The notes beneath the pieces are model-generated. The model did not search any database. It worked only from the letters and a program-made list of their open reading frames with translations, and had not been told where the DNA came from. 64,000 nt of DNA from Branchinecta lynchi (lineage: Eukaryota; Arthropoda; Branchiopoda; Anostraca; Branchinectidae): contig JAKZAP010000010.1 in assembly GCA_023053575.1 (NCBI GenBank), positions 15,461,225 to 15,525,224 of the forward strand, read 5' to 3'. This document shows, piece by piece, positions 22,270 to 33,715 of the stretch; position 1 is the stretch's first letter, and each line of letters starts with the position of its first letter. The position numbers and the translations under genes were made by a program.

Positions 22270-23175
22270 CCTCTGTAGTACCGAATTTCTGGTTTTCACC
22301 GGATTCCCGGCAAACTACTGGTCGGATGAAACAAGACCAAAGGTTTCGGTATGATCATGAAAGTTTAAGATTTTATCCAGGCTATTAGGCCGGTCGTTTT
22401 GACTATCAAAATTTGCAAAAAAGATTAAAAAACATTCCTACCTTACGCTGCTTCTGCCAAATTTCCAGTTTCGGCAGGATTCCGGGCGAATTACTTGTCC
22501 GACAAAAAAATAAAGCTCAAAAATGTATTCAGCATATCTCCTTACCCCTATCTCGAACCTCTAATCAACTTCAGATAGAACTTTAACTTTTAACAAATCT
22601 TCCGGTTTCACCCGCATTCCGGGCGAACTATATGTCCGGATTGAAAACGATTGTCATATACGGATTCAGCATGTCTTCTGACCCCTAAATCGAACATCTA
22701 ATGTAAACTTTTAATTTTAACAAATTTTCCTGTTTTATCCTGATACAAAGCGAACTACTAGTCCGGTAAGAAAATCATTTTCATATAAGTATTCAGCGTG
22801 TCTTTTTACCCTTTACAATGAACATGTAATCAACTTTAATAACAACTTTTATTTGTTTTAAATCTCCGGTTTGCTCCGGATTCGGAGCGAATTACTTGTC
22901 ATGCGAGAAATGATTTTGGAATATGTGTTCAGCATGTCTTCTTACCCCTTAGTTGACTTTCTCATTAGCGGTTACAAAATATTCTGTTTTTCCCCTAAAT
23001 GTAGGTCTGCATAGCCATTTACAAATTAGACGCTTCCCTCGACCCAAAGAATCCTCACACCAAATTGAATCAAAATACCTCTTTCCCTTCGAGGGCTGTC
23101 GTGATCCCAGACGTACGGACGGACGGGCAAACAGACAACTTTTACGAAGTCATAGATATCCCTCCAGAGACCCCC
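22270..23175 (+). mobile_element. 137-bp tandem-repeat element with microsatellite, compact copy
   Basis: caagaccaaaggtttcgg module at 22330, diverged units to about 22950, 'cccctaaatgtaggtctg', then the linker 'cctcacaccaaattgaatca', a cgtacggacggacggg tract (23112-23128), and 'gaagtcatagatatccctcc' near the end. Same part order as 11690-13505, which supports a defined element rather than random satellite. No coding capacity. Confidence 0.6.
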
Positions 23176-23289
23176 AAAAAAAGTTGAGATACTGATAAAC
23201 TAACTGTAATGCATCAGTTGAGATTGTTCCTTTGATGTAAATTCGTCTATTTAAATTCACATATTCGGCTTTTCGTTTCAACTTTAGCC

Positions 23290-23960
23290 AAAAGGCGACT
23301 TTATTTTTTATGTGTAAAGAGAAGCCGATGTACCGACGAGACAGACATTTACGGAATGTGATTTTTTTTTTTTTCGTGCCGAGCATTTGATTTTTTCTGT
23401 GTTTTGCTCAACTAGACTGTACATAACTTGATTTCTTACGTGTAAAAATAACCCCTTGTGCCGATGAGACATGAACTTCTCGGATGCGTGCGACAAAGTT
23501 TGCAGAATTACATTACTTTCGTATAAGTAGAACCCGATGTGCCGACGAGTCGACCGGCGCCCGACAAAAGCATAAGAAATGTGTTTCTTCTGGATTCCTT
23601 CGATGTGCCGACGAGAACGCCGAGGCAGAACAAAAGCATGGTAAATTCGATTCCTTCATGTTTCGCCCGACAAATTTGCAGGATTTCATTTCTTGCGTAT
23701 ATAAAGAACCCGATTTGCCGACGAGTCGACCGACGCCCGAAAAAAACATAAAAATGTTTTTCTTCTGGATTCCTTATGTATTAAAAGAACCAAAGGTGCC
23801 GACGAGAATACCGAGGCACGACAAAAGCATGCAAAATTCAATTTCTTCATGTCTTGCCCGACAAATATTTGCAGGATTTCATTTTTTGTGTATAAAAAGA
23901 ACCTGATGTGCCGACGAGTCGACCGACACCTGACAAAAGCTACACAATTTTATTTATTCT
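23290..23960 (+). repeat. Decaying ~180-bp tandem array with two alternating sub-units
   Basis: gccgacgagtcgacc recurs at 23541, 23717 and 23910 (spacing 176 and 193). Between them lies the sister word gccgacgagaa..ccgaggc at about 23606 and 23799. Related but weaker words occur upstream (taccgacgagacaga 23332; gccgatgagacatgaa 23460). The open frames here are by-products of the array. Confidence 0.75.
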
Positions 23961-24136
23961 GTGTTTGCAGCCTTCAAAAATTATCCATACAGCGATTTTG
24001 TTTAATTTTGGATATATTGCTCAACGATTTTTTTCTGAATATATTAGTGTAAAAAAACTTTCTGTTGCAAATATAGCCGCTTGATTTCTACCGTACCTTT
24101 ACTGGAATATGAGTGGACAACTGGAGTCTATTAGAC

Positions 24137-24445
24137 CAGTGGTTCCCAACCTTTTTTGTAACGCGTACCCTTAATCAAGGTTCGAAAAGATTACGTACCC
24201 CTTTTTCAGAACGTGAAAAAGAAGGTATTTGTTTTCAAAAATGATAAGGAGTACATGTATAGAAAAGTGTACAAAAATAAATGAGACAATTGAAGCTTGT
24301 TTGTGGCTAAAGTTTTGCCAGATCTCGGCTCGACGTCATTATCGGCAATATTTGTTACAGTCAGCCTGTTTCTGTGTTTGATTTTGATGTTCTCCCTGAT
24401 TCCGTCAAGCTGCATCGTAAACATTTTCGTTTCCTTAATGTGCAA
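24137..24445 (-). pseudogene. hAT transposase C-terminus with terminal inverted repeat
   Basis: cagtggttcccaacc at 24137 is a typical hAT-family terminal repeat. Next to it, reading inwards on the minus strand, the frame ends in IKIKHRNRLTVTNIADN ... KTLATNKLQLSH. That matches the end of hAT transposases of the ZBED5-like group (KTKYRNRL ... MQxQxSH). The normal stop after LSH is lost. The other end was not found by 24900, so the element is truncated. Family assignment rests on the TIR plus this short tail. Confidence 0.6.
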
Positions 24446-24954
24446 ACCTGGATGACAATGTCACTTGCAATGTCTTAGGTTCTCCTTGAAACATATTGTC
24501 TAGCACAGGAACGGCAGCTGTTTTGGAATCAACATTATCTCCTTGACTTTCACTAGGGCTTGTAACCAGAGGCATCACACACGGGTTAGCAACACCCCTC
24601 CCCCCAAAGTGGTCGGCCAGACGGTTATAAAGAAAGGAGTCGGCACTTCGCGCCGCGATTTTTCTTAAAAACTGTTTTAGTTAACAACAGTCAGTACAAA
24701 ATACTAGCCAGTCAGTAAAAATATCTTGCCCCCCAAATATTACCAGCCCCTAATAGTCTATGCTGGTAATATTAGGCCCTCCCCAGTCAAAAATTAATGG
24801 GGCGAAATTCTGAAGCTACAGACCAAACCGATTTTGGTACCTCTGCGTACCCCTTTGGGTACCCGTTCCGCCGGTTCGGAACCCATATTTTTCTTACAGG
24901 CTCGCGGATGGCCTCATATTCATTGTCTGTCTTGGATCAGAGATTCAGAAACTC
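24446..24954. other. No gene recognised
   Basis: Mixed sequence with a C-rich patch (24594-24606). 24836-24870 has 'gcgtacccctttgggtacc', a short palindrome also reminiscent of hAT ends. 'cttggatcagagattcagaa' at 24933 recurs at 34979. Confidence 0.4.
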
Positions 24955-25530
24955 ATTCTGCTTAGAGATACCAATTTGGATCGACAAATATGTCATAGCG
25001 ACTATTCCGCAAGATGATAATTACCTAGCTGAAATAGTACCCGCTTTGCAGGTACATAGCTACAGACACTCACAAACTTCCCAAAGGACGAGTTTCCACA
25101 ACTTCCTTTGGACAAGAAGAGAGTTGTTCAAAATGACCAACAAGAACCTCATGAAGTAAACTCTGAAATAGACATTCAAATAGGTTTGTTAAAAAAGGCT
25201 TTAGAAGGACCTGACCCTATCACTGAAACTACTCAACAGATTTTCAGTAGTTTCAGACTTACAGAAGAAGAAGTGATCTGTTACCTAAGAAAAGTTAACA
25301 AAAAATTACATGTCTACTTGAAAAGATCACCGAACGACAGCTGGATTAACGCCTATAATCCTACTCTGTTAAAGGCATGGAATGGAAACATGGACATCCA
25401 GTTTATTAAAGATGTCGAATCGTGACTTTTCGACATTATTGGATACGTATCAAAATCAGAACTCAAAAATCACTTACTCACTTACAATTTCTGACTACGC
25501 TACAGACACTGGAACCGATTTGTCTTTTCC
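24955..25530 (+). pseudogene. Helitron protein, middle fragment
   Basis: Two frames give IDKYVIATIPQDDNYLAEIV, LQVHSYRHSQTS and DEFPQLPLDKKRVV. They then give INAYNPTLLKAWNGNMDIQF followed, after one in-frame TGA, by DIIGYVSKSELKNHLL. These correspond to consecutive conserved blocks of Helitron proteins between the Rep domain and the helicase (FIDKYVxC; HxHTxTC; YNPxLLxAWxxNMDIQF; YISKSE). The stop and a frameshift at about 25100 kill it. It could be the continuation of the element at 20144-21290, split by later insertions. Confidence 0.8.
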
Positions 25531-26925
25531 TTCAGCTGTAACGGAAAAAATAGTGATAGACCATGACCATATACCATTATAGCATCTCATGTCTAAGATC
25601 AAATAAAATTTGAACTAATCTGCACAAGTTTCTAGCCTCTTGTGAAGCCCTTCTAGCAACAGATTCCTACTTACAAGTCCATCGCACCGTGATAGATCTG
25701 ATACCAAAGTACTCACTAAGTCGCTGACATCTTTCCCGTTCCGACTTTTTTTTTAGGATATACCCTACCACTGAATTTGTCAGCCCCTCGACACTTTAAC
25801 ATCATCAACAGCGAAAGAAACTATCCCTGAAGGTTGAAAAAAATACAATGTCGGAACAACACACTTTAGCAAAAACGGATGACATATACTTGGATCAGCT
25901 AATCGAAGTCTAACGACTGCCGTTGAAAAAAAAACAAGATTTATATCTTTAGTAGTTCTAAAGTTGACTATTTTGCCGTAGGGAAACTTTCTAATATCCC
26001 CAATTAGAAAGGGGAAAACGGTAAGCTCTAATTTCTTTAGCAGTGAGGAGCCCATTTGATATTATTCCTCTTTCTCAATCCCTGGTGTAAGGAAATTAAA
26101 TTATAAACTCAGCTGTAATCACGAGCAGGAATGGGTAGAAACAATAGACGACAGACCTTTCGGACCCGTGGGAAAATTAACCTTTTTTTATTTTGTAAAT
26201 TTTTATATTTATCACCGAGAGAAGATAAGTTGGCTATGGGGCCAGGGGCCTGTCACACATTTAGTACTGATGGATTTGAGCACATCCTCAATTTAAAACT
26301 GGTGTCTGCCTTCTTGTCCTGCTAGAACGGAGCTTTCGATTCAAAAGCAGAAACATAGTTTGATGAAGCGAAATCTTGGCTGCTTTACTTCAGAGAGTCC
26401 TCTCTGATATAGGCTATACAGCTCCACTTCACACACCGACTGGCTCAATTACATGCAAAACCATCCTTTTTGGCCCAAGGCAAGAGTTCTATGGAGCTTT
26501 TCAAAATATAATCTCGTATTCATCGATCCGGCCTAAGGTCCACACTTTCTGTAAAAACCGTACACGTTTCGACTTTACTGTCTTCTACTAATAAGACGAA
26601 ATCGGTGGAATAAGGAAAAAAACACGACGAAACCAAAATGTTGGACCAAAACCATACCTTGCCTGTGTTGGCCCAAATATTTCAGGTTTATCCTAAGCTC
26701 GATTATTTTGCAATAAAAACTAAACTGTCAACTCACTAGGTGTGTTTCCTGGAAACCCGACCCAGGTGCAGCATTTATGGACTCGTGTTCGTTAGATTTG
26801 GAGAATGGAAGCTTTTCTGCGTTTCCTCCTTTCAGTTCCTTTGCCAACAGTTCACTTGCCACAACTTTGGGCACTTTATTAACCCTAGTGTTCATAGAAA
26901 CGGCATCCGCTAGAAGACAGTTCAT
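25531..26925. other. No gene recognised
   Basis: Short frames only. A 91-codon frame on the minus strand (25780-26055) and a 65-codon one (26728-26925) have no recognisable motif. 25980-26150 resembles 15540-15700. Confidence 0.4.
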
Positions 26926-27345
26926 GTGATGGCGTTTGCTTTAGCGGACAATTATTCGAGAATCAAGGACTGGGAAATGATATTGTCGAAATACTTACCA
27001 TTCCATTCCACTAATAAACAATATGAAGTTTACATTAGAGTGTGGCAGAAGTTTTGTGATTCAGGGTACCAGGATCCCTTTGTTGTTCCAATGACAAACA
27101 TTTACAAAAACGCTGTTCAGTGAAAAGAAGTCCAGTTATAGTGCTGTAAATACTGCGAATAGTGCATTCTCTTTAGTGTCTGAAGGATCTGGCGAATGTG
27201 TAAGCTAAGTGCTCCGTGCGAGGATTCCTTTAAGGGAATTAATTGAAGGAGTATTTAATTTGAAACTATCTCTTCTAAGTAACGTAGTTATATACTACAG
27301 ACCACCTTTATCACCACTCGCTGAAGTGATGACAACGAAGAAAGG
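26926..27345 (+). pseudogene. Tyrosine-recombinase remnant (DIRS-like or Crypton-like)
   Basis: Two frames give an N-terminal SAM-like core-binding region: YEVYIRVWQKFCDSGYQDPF, then TLFSEKKSSYSAVNTANSAF, then RIPLRELIEGVFNLKLSLL. The order 'SYSxxNTxxSAxS ... HPLVxRLxKGVFxLxPxLP' is characteristic of the tyrosine recombinase of DIRS-like elements and their domesticated relatives in invertebrates. The catalytic R-H-R-Y domain is missing; LINE-A follows directly. One frameshift (about 27115) and a TAA (about 27207) are present. Confidence 0.55.
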
Positions 27346-27495
27346 GAAGATGAGAGTCACAACGTACGTTCGCCGACTAAGAGAGCTCTGCGAGATGTCC
27401 AATGATTCAATACATGACGAAAAATCTAAGAAAATAATGGAGCTACACATGCTTAAAGTGATTGTACAAAATGGCTATGTATCGGTTGCATCGAT

Positions 27496-28277
27496 ATGCC
27501 ACAGACCAAGTACGACCTAATAAACAAACTCAGTGGGGGTGACGAGTTTAATTACTTGTGCTTGGTCTTGAAAAACAAGCCATGCCAAGGTCTCAGTCCC
27601 GCCGAAGTGAGAAAAGTGGTCACTGAAGCTGTGAAAGAGTCCTCAAAAACTCTCCGATCGGAAATAGCCAAGGACATGAGGGATATTGTCTCGAAACTCC
27701 AGGACCAAGTCGAATGAATGGAGAGTGATCTCACATCTAAATGTACCACAACTGACACGCAAAAGGAAGTGAGTAACAGATAGTTTCCGAGCTACAAGTA
27801 TTGGGTGACTCGCTCAGAGCCGAGTTCGACAACAGAGTGCAGGCTGCTTTGCGCCTGGAAAGAGATAGGCAGAAAAGAAAGAACAACGTGATTGCTTTTG
27901 GAATTCCCGAATCCACCGACCCAAGTGCTGATGATAAGCTAAGGGCAGACGTCAAATTCATCAAGGACTATCTAAGTTCAGAATACCTCATGCTCAGCAC
28001 CACTGTAAGCAACATCCGCAGACTGTCAAAAACCCCACGAGCACCGGACGCCCCTCCTCCCCCTGTTATCTTTTCGGTCGGCTCTGTGACGGTGAGGCGC
28101 CAGATTACAAAGAAGTCTTATGACCGCCGTAGCAGACTCGACACCATTCAGTTCAGGAGTGACATGAACAAAAAAGACCTGTCCAACCGAAAGAAACTCC
28201 TGACAGAACTGAGAGAGAGGCAAGCTGGCGGAGAAACTGACCTGGTTATCCAAGATAGAAAGATCGTTTCAAAATAG
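27496..28277 (+). pseudogene. LINE-A ORF1 (coiled coil plus RRM-like domain)
   Basis: ATG at 27496. The frame is broken by TGA 27715-27717 and shifts before 27801. The first half is helical and charged (VRKVVTEAVKESSKTLRSE, DMRDIVSKLQDQVE). The second half has the hallmark of LINE ORF1 nucleic-acid-binding proteins (ERDRQKRKNNVIAFGIPES ... VSNIRRLSK ... MNKKDLSNRKKLLTELRERQ ... DRKIVSK, TAG at 28275). ORF1p binds element RNA as a chaperone. It lies about 250 bp upstream of ORF2, the normal spacing. Confidence 0.8.
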
Positions 28278-28522
28278 GTGATGGAGACGGGGTAGGCGAT
28301 CCGCGCCTACCCACATGTTTGTAAAGTAGTGACTCTTATGACTGTAGTTTTGTTTCATGTGTTTCCACCGCTTCTAAATGTACAGACTCGCCCGATGATG
28401 ATGATGATAGTGTTAGTGTATACCTCTCACCCGTTGCCTCCCCTACGAACTTATCCACACCGCCGAGAATCAACAGATCTAGTACTAAACCGAACCCGAC
28501 GCAAGAAAGAACCAAACAAAAC

Positions 28523-28975
28523 TTGAAGTTGTTGTATGCAAACTGCAGGGATCAAATCTCTAACAAACTGCAGCATATTAAGATAGAATATGCCGAAAAA
28601 GTTTATGACGTAGCTCTGTTCACCGAATTTTGCCCGAAGAACAGCACATATAAATTGGACGATACGCACATCCACACCCCAGGATATCAGGTAATTTCAA
28701 ACCTTGCTAACAAATCTTGTAGACGTGGAGTGTTAGCCTATGTGAAGGATGGTCTGAATTTCAACAAATCGACACTGATGAGCCATATCCATGGGTAGAG
28801 TCAGTTTGGTTTGATATTTACAGTAGGATGAAACTACTCACAACAATAGGCTGCCTGTACAGGAGCCCCAGTTCCCCTAACCAGCTTGAAAGCGAAGTAG
28901 CCATAGCCAAAACATTAAATGAGATTATCAGACAAAAGGAAAACATATTTTTCTGGCTGGCGACTTCAACTTACG
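28523..28975 (+). pseudogene. LINE-A ORF2, endonuclease N-terminal half
   Basis: Exonuclease-endonuclease-phosphatase fold: LLYANCRDQISNKLQHI start, then DVALFTEFCPKNSTY (catalytic E of the family), CRRGVLAYVKDGL, and in shifted frames GCLYRSPSSP and AGDFNLRL near 28965. GDFN is the conserved motif at which the sequence is interrupted by LINE-B. A TAG at 28796-28798 and frame changes show decay. Confidence 0.8.
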
Positions 28976-31900
28976 CCTGGCGACTTACGCCTGTGGCCTC
29001 TGTTTTAACTCAAGCTGCTCCAACCTCCATCTGCCTTTCCGTGTTAGGCTCACTAAGTCTCGAAACAAGGACAGGACGTTCCGTCGAGCAACCCCAGGAA
29101 AGACCCGGAATCAACAGCCAAAAAACGGGTCACTCCTCCGAGCAGTAACTCGGGGAAGACCTCCAATCCCGCTTATGCATCTGAAAATTCGGAGGCCTCC
29201 CCCTCCTCCCTTGAGCGTAGCCACCCCAGCTCCATCCCAGCGAGCCTGGTTACCTCACCCCCCCATGAGTTGGACTGGAACCTCTGTTCGCAACCAGCAC
29301 CAGCTTGCAGCAATCCCACCACCCCCCTACGCAGTTTACCAACACCCACCACCTCCCAACGCAATATACCAACACCCGATACCGATTACGAACAGGTTCC
29401 TACCCCTGATGCTACAGCCGTCCCATGTAGGCAACTTCTAAACCGCGAGGTAAAGAGAAAGTGTTCCTCAAACCCATTTCCGAAAGTTCTCCTCTCAAAT
29501 GTGAGATCTCTCGCAAATAAACTTGAAGAACTTGATCTAACACTGAGGAAACACTCAGTTGATGTTGCATGCCTGTCTGAGACTTGGTCCGCGACTGAGT
29601 CTCTAGTCGACGTTTCGGGTTATGATGTGTACATGTTACCAAGACTTGACGAAGATGGAAACCCTGTGAGTCATGGAGGTGGGGTTGGTCTGCTCTGCCG
29701 TTCATCAATCCCCAACCGCCAACTGAACACTAAAGTTCCTCGGAATCCTGAGTTTGAGATTCTGTGGGTATGGACCAGACCAAAGTACCTACCGAAGGAG
29801 GTATCTTCAATGGTGTTTTGTGTATTGTACTATCCGCCCAGGGGTCCATTCCGGAAAGACCTAGTGACGTATTTGCAGCTATGTGTCGACTCGATACGTT
29901 CCCAGTATCCCTACGCTGCAATAACAGTTCTTGGTGACTTTAACGATCTCAGACCGTCGTGGATAGCGGATACATTATCGCTCTGTCAAATCGTGAAAGT
30001 GAAAACACGTGACAGCAGAACGTTAGACCTAATATTTACGAACATCTCAGACTTTTACGATGCCCCATACAGTGTCCCCCCCATCGGTCTCAGTGATCAC
30101 TTAACCATTATTTGGGAACCGAGTGAAAAAGCACCAGTTAGAGAGAAACGAACGGTTGTCTACCGGCCATTTACTCCCAACCAGGTAACTGTGTACAAAG
30201 AGTGGTTGAAAAACAAAAACTGGTGTAACGTCCTTTGCCTTACTGACGGCAACTCCATGACCTCGTCTCTGACCGAAGAGCTCTATGATAAATACAGAGA
30301 AGTGTTTCCTGAAAAGAGGAAAGTGATTAAGCCCCAAAGCAAGCCATGGGTGACAAAGGAGATGGAACAACTCATGGTGGAACGTGATTGTTTTTATGCT
30401 TGGGGTATGCTAGACGAAGCAAAACGGCTTCGGAATAGAATAGTGACCTTGACTCGCAAAGCGCGGAAAGAGTATGGTATTTTTACTGTCGCCAAGCTTG
30501 CTAACTCGGACCCTCGCACGTTCCATAAGAAAGTGCAAGAAATAATGGGTAGACAGCAAAAACCTGTGGTTGTTTATGATCAAGCTGGGGAGCCTGTAAG
30601 TGCTGACCTTATTAATGAACATTTTGTTGCCATTTGTAGAGTCCATCCTCCCCTTAGTGTGATGCCCAATCTGCCCTCAGTGTCTGAAATACCCATTCTC
30701 GAGATCGGTGCAGTTGAAAAGAAAATCCGTAACCTTGATCCTCGGAAAGCATCCTACCCGAGTGAGATTCCTACTGAGCTTATCGTGGAATGTGCGAGTG
30801 AGCTTAGCCCTGTTTTAACCGCTTGTTTCAATCAGTGTTTTATTGATGGCGTTTTTCCGGAATGTTTTAAGAGCGCTTATGTCACGCCCATACCTAAAGG
30901 GAAAAAACCGCAATCTGTAAATGACCTTCGACCGATTTCAAAAACGCCTATTTTGTCGAAGGTTTTAGAAAGTTTTATTTTTGAGTTATTGTGGGAGGAT
31001 ATTGAGCCTAACATTGACCCTCGCCAATTCGGTTTTCGTCCAGACCATAGTACTACACACTATCTGATCCGATTACTTGATGAAGTGCATAAGCATCTCG
31101 AAGTCGATGATGCTTATGCCGAAATTATACTAAGCGACATAGTCAAGGCCTTTGACAGTCTTGACCACGAAATCACCTTACAAGAAGCTAGAACTATGGG
31201 CGCTCGACAATTTTTAATCCGGATGATAGCTAGCTTCTTAACGGGTCGGCAACAGTGCGTTATGTTGGATAAAGATCGGGTTTCGTCCTTTCTCCAAATT
31301 TTTTGCGGCGCGCCTCAGGGGACGAAGCTTGGACCAATTCTTTTTCTTATAGTTTTTAATCGAGTTTTAAAAAGTCTGTTGAATCGTTATAAGTTCGCTG
31401 ACGACCTGTCCAGTCTCGCGCTACGAATTTTATCGTCACAGTCGACCCAGCCTCCACTCTCACAGATATTTTCTACACTGACGCGTGACCTTGATGATGT
31501 TTAGTTAACAGTAAGCCTACCTAAAAGTGTTGTAATGAGAGTGTCGTTTTTAAAGCGTGAATTGCCACCTGTTGAAGATATCGGCCTCACTGTTCAGGAC
31601 AAGGTTAAAATCCTTGGCGTTACAGTTGAGAGCGACCTGAAATGGCAATCCCACGTCATGGCCATAGTTCAGAAATGCGCTCTGTTATTACGGTCGTTTG
31701 CCGCGTTACGTCGATTCGCGATTCCTCCCAAGCAACTGAGGTCTATTTTCTGCACTTACATTAGGCCAAATGCGGAATACGCTTGTCCGGTGTGGCACCC
31801 TGGCCTCACCTCGACTCTGAGTGATAAGCTCGAGGGTATCCAAAAGCGAGCGTGCAAAATCATTTTAGGGGCCCAGTATGTTTCATATGAAGATAGTCTT

Positions 31901-32265
31901 AGTGTATTATGTCTACCGACCCTTAAAGAAAGAAGACATGCCCTGACGATGAAATTTGGGTTCAAATGTCTGTCGTCTGAAACTCACAGAGATATTTTGC
32001 CTGAATATGTGTCAGATTTACGACCGAAGTCCTGTACTAGGCAGTTTACACGGTCAATCGGTCTTCAAAACCTAAGCCTGCCACCTGTAAATTCGACTGA
32101 CCGGTACTTGTCTTCATTTGTACCTTATTTTGTACGTAACTTTAATTCCTGAGGCTGTTTTTTTTTTAAGTGTGTTGAAAATAAGTATATTAACATGTAA
32201 TTGACTATCCGAAGCTAGCGTGTTTCTTATGCTATTATGGAGAATAAAGGAATTATTATTATTAT
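28976..32265 (+). mobile_element. LINE-B, a CR1/Jockey-type non-LTR retrotransposon nested in LINE-A
   Basis: Left edge just after LINE-A's GDFN codons (about 28974). Right edge at an attattattatt microsatellite-like tail (32253-32265), directly followed by LINE-A's next endonuclease residues. About 290 bp precede the endonuclease and no ORF1 is present, so it is 5'-truncated. No target-site duplication could be recognised. Confidence 0.8.
29060..32152 (+). pseudogene. LINE-B ORF2: endonuclease-reverse transcriptase, one stop codon
   Basis: Open from the codon after a TAA near 29058 to TGA at 32150-32152, apart from a single in-frame TAG at 31502-31504. The first ~130 residues are proline/serine-rich. 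Then the endonuclease (SNVRSLANKLEEL; CLSETWSA; GGGVGLLCRS; ITVLGDFNDL; IGLSDHLTI), a linker (RPFTPNQVTVYKEWLKNK; KPWVTKEMEQLM) and the reverse transcriptase (TPIPKGKK; RPISKTPILSKVLESF; QFGFRPDHSTTHYL; DIVKAFDSLDH; GAPQGTKLGPILF; YKFADDLSS). The C-terminal region (VKILGVTVESDLKWQSH; IFCTYIRPNAEYACPVWH; GIQKRACKIILG) follows the stop in the same frame. Catalytic aspartates at 31136-31138 and 31400-31405 are intact. The TAG right after the FADD region would remove the thumb/C-terminal part, so the copy is probably inactive but young. Confidence 0.9.
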
Positions 32266-33715
32266 CCATCTCCTGGTGCGGAGGTTCCGGATACCCATCC
32301 TCGACGATAAGAGAAATTAGCGAGGAATCTGAACCATTCCTCCACTGTCTGCATGAGAATCTACTCCATCAAGCAGTTAACCAGCCGACCAGACACAGAG
32401 ATGGACAGATACCCTCATGCCTTGATTTACTAATAACAGATGAACCTGACTCACTTGTCTCAGTTGACTACCTCCCACCAACAGGCTCAAGTGACCATGT
32501 GAGCATCGAGGTCAAAATTAAAAACATCACAGAGGGAAGTGGTTACACCACAAGAGTCTTCACGGATTACAGAAAAATTCGACAGGACTTGGGCACAGGA
32601 GATTGAAGAACAGTCATGTCACCTGAATCAGTAGACACTGCCTGGGCATTGTTTCGGGATCTTGTACTGCAAACCAAAAAAACACACCACAGTAACATTC
32701 ATAAAGAACCCTAAGACTCTACCTTACCTTTCCACGTCTACTAAACAAGCAATAAAAAAGCGAAAACATGCATGGGCAAAGTACCAAGAAAATTCATCTT
32801 CCGAAAACTTGGAAGCATACAAACATGCCAGGAACATGTGCAAAACGGCTGTCAACAAATGCATATCTAAACACGAAGAATCCCTAGCGACGGAATAAAA
32901 AACAAACCCAAAGAAATTTTGGCGGCACATATCATCCATGAGACCAGTCCGGCGAAGTATCCCCCTCCTCCAAAGATGTGATGGTACCACCTCTACAACC
33001 CCCCGGAAATTGCAGAGTCCCTTAGCCAGCAATTTGCCTCAGTTTCCACTAACGATATAGACGACAAAAGCCTCCCCGAGACGACAAAATTCCAACACTA
33101 AAAAGATGGTGGCAAGCGCCAATCGGACTCTAGGGATGATCAAACGCTCAATTAGATCGCCGTTATGATGAAGCTATACAAAGCCTTCGTTAGACCCAAA
33201 TTGGAAAGCGGCAACGCCCTTGCCTCGCCCTTCTACAAACATGACAAGAACCTCATCGAAGGCGTCCAGAGGCGAGCCATAAAATCCATTCGTGGCCTCA
33301 AAACACTGCCTGATGAGCAACAGCGGATAAACTAAAACTCCCAACACTAACCTACCGGCAGAAGAGAGGAGACATGCTACTTGTCTTCAACTCTAATTGT
33401 CTCCCTTCCCTCTTTGCTCCTGACAGCAATTCACGGACTAGGGGCCACTCCCGGAAGCTGTTCCGAAGATCCTGCTCCTCTCGTGTTCGCCAACACTTCT
33501 TCAGCAATCGTGATGTTCCTTTGTGGAACGGCCTGTCTGATTCAGCTACGACTAGCGAAACACCTGAGGGGTTCAAAAAGCGACTCGACAAGGACTGGTA
33601 TGCGCAACCGTGGAAAGTGTACTGGAGTGACCCGGAAATAAATGTACACCATCATCAACCGCAAGCGACTCATCGGGATTCAACATCCTTATTGCTTGCA
33701 AGTGCAATTTAAGGT
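32266..33715 (+). pseudogene. LINE-A ORF2, endonuclease C-terminus and 3' end, RT deleted
   Basis: Continues the endonuclease exactly where LINE-B interrupted it: LHENLLHQAVNQPTRHRDGQ, LDLLITDEPDSL, PTGSSDHVSIEV (the SDH catalytic motif). It then gives the linker (TKQAIKKRKHAWAKYQ, AYKHARNMCKTAVNKCI). From about 33100 it jumps to the C-terminal region (ANRTLGMIKRS, LYKAFVRPKLESGN, EGVQRRAIKSIRGL, then TRGHSRKLFRRS and WNGLSDSATTSETPEGFKKR). The whole polymerase domain is missing, so a deletion of well over 1 kb occurred here. Confidence 0.85.

Noticed and set aside
23484..23906. 140-codon ORF through the ~180-bp array
   Set aside because: Internally repetitive because of the tandem array; frame not maintained between units.
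28026..28253. Minus-strand frame across LINE-A ORF1
   Set aside because: Shadow of a recognised ORF1 RNA-binding domain.
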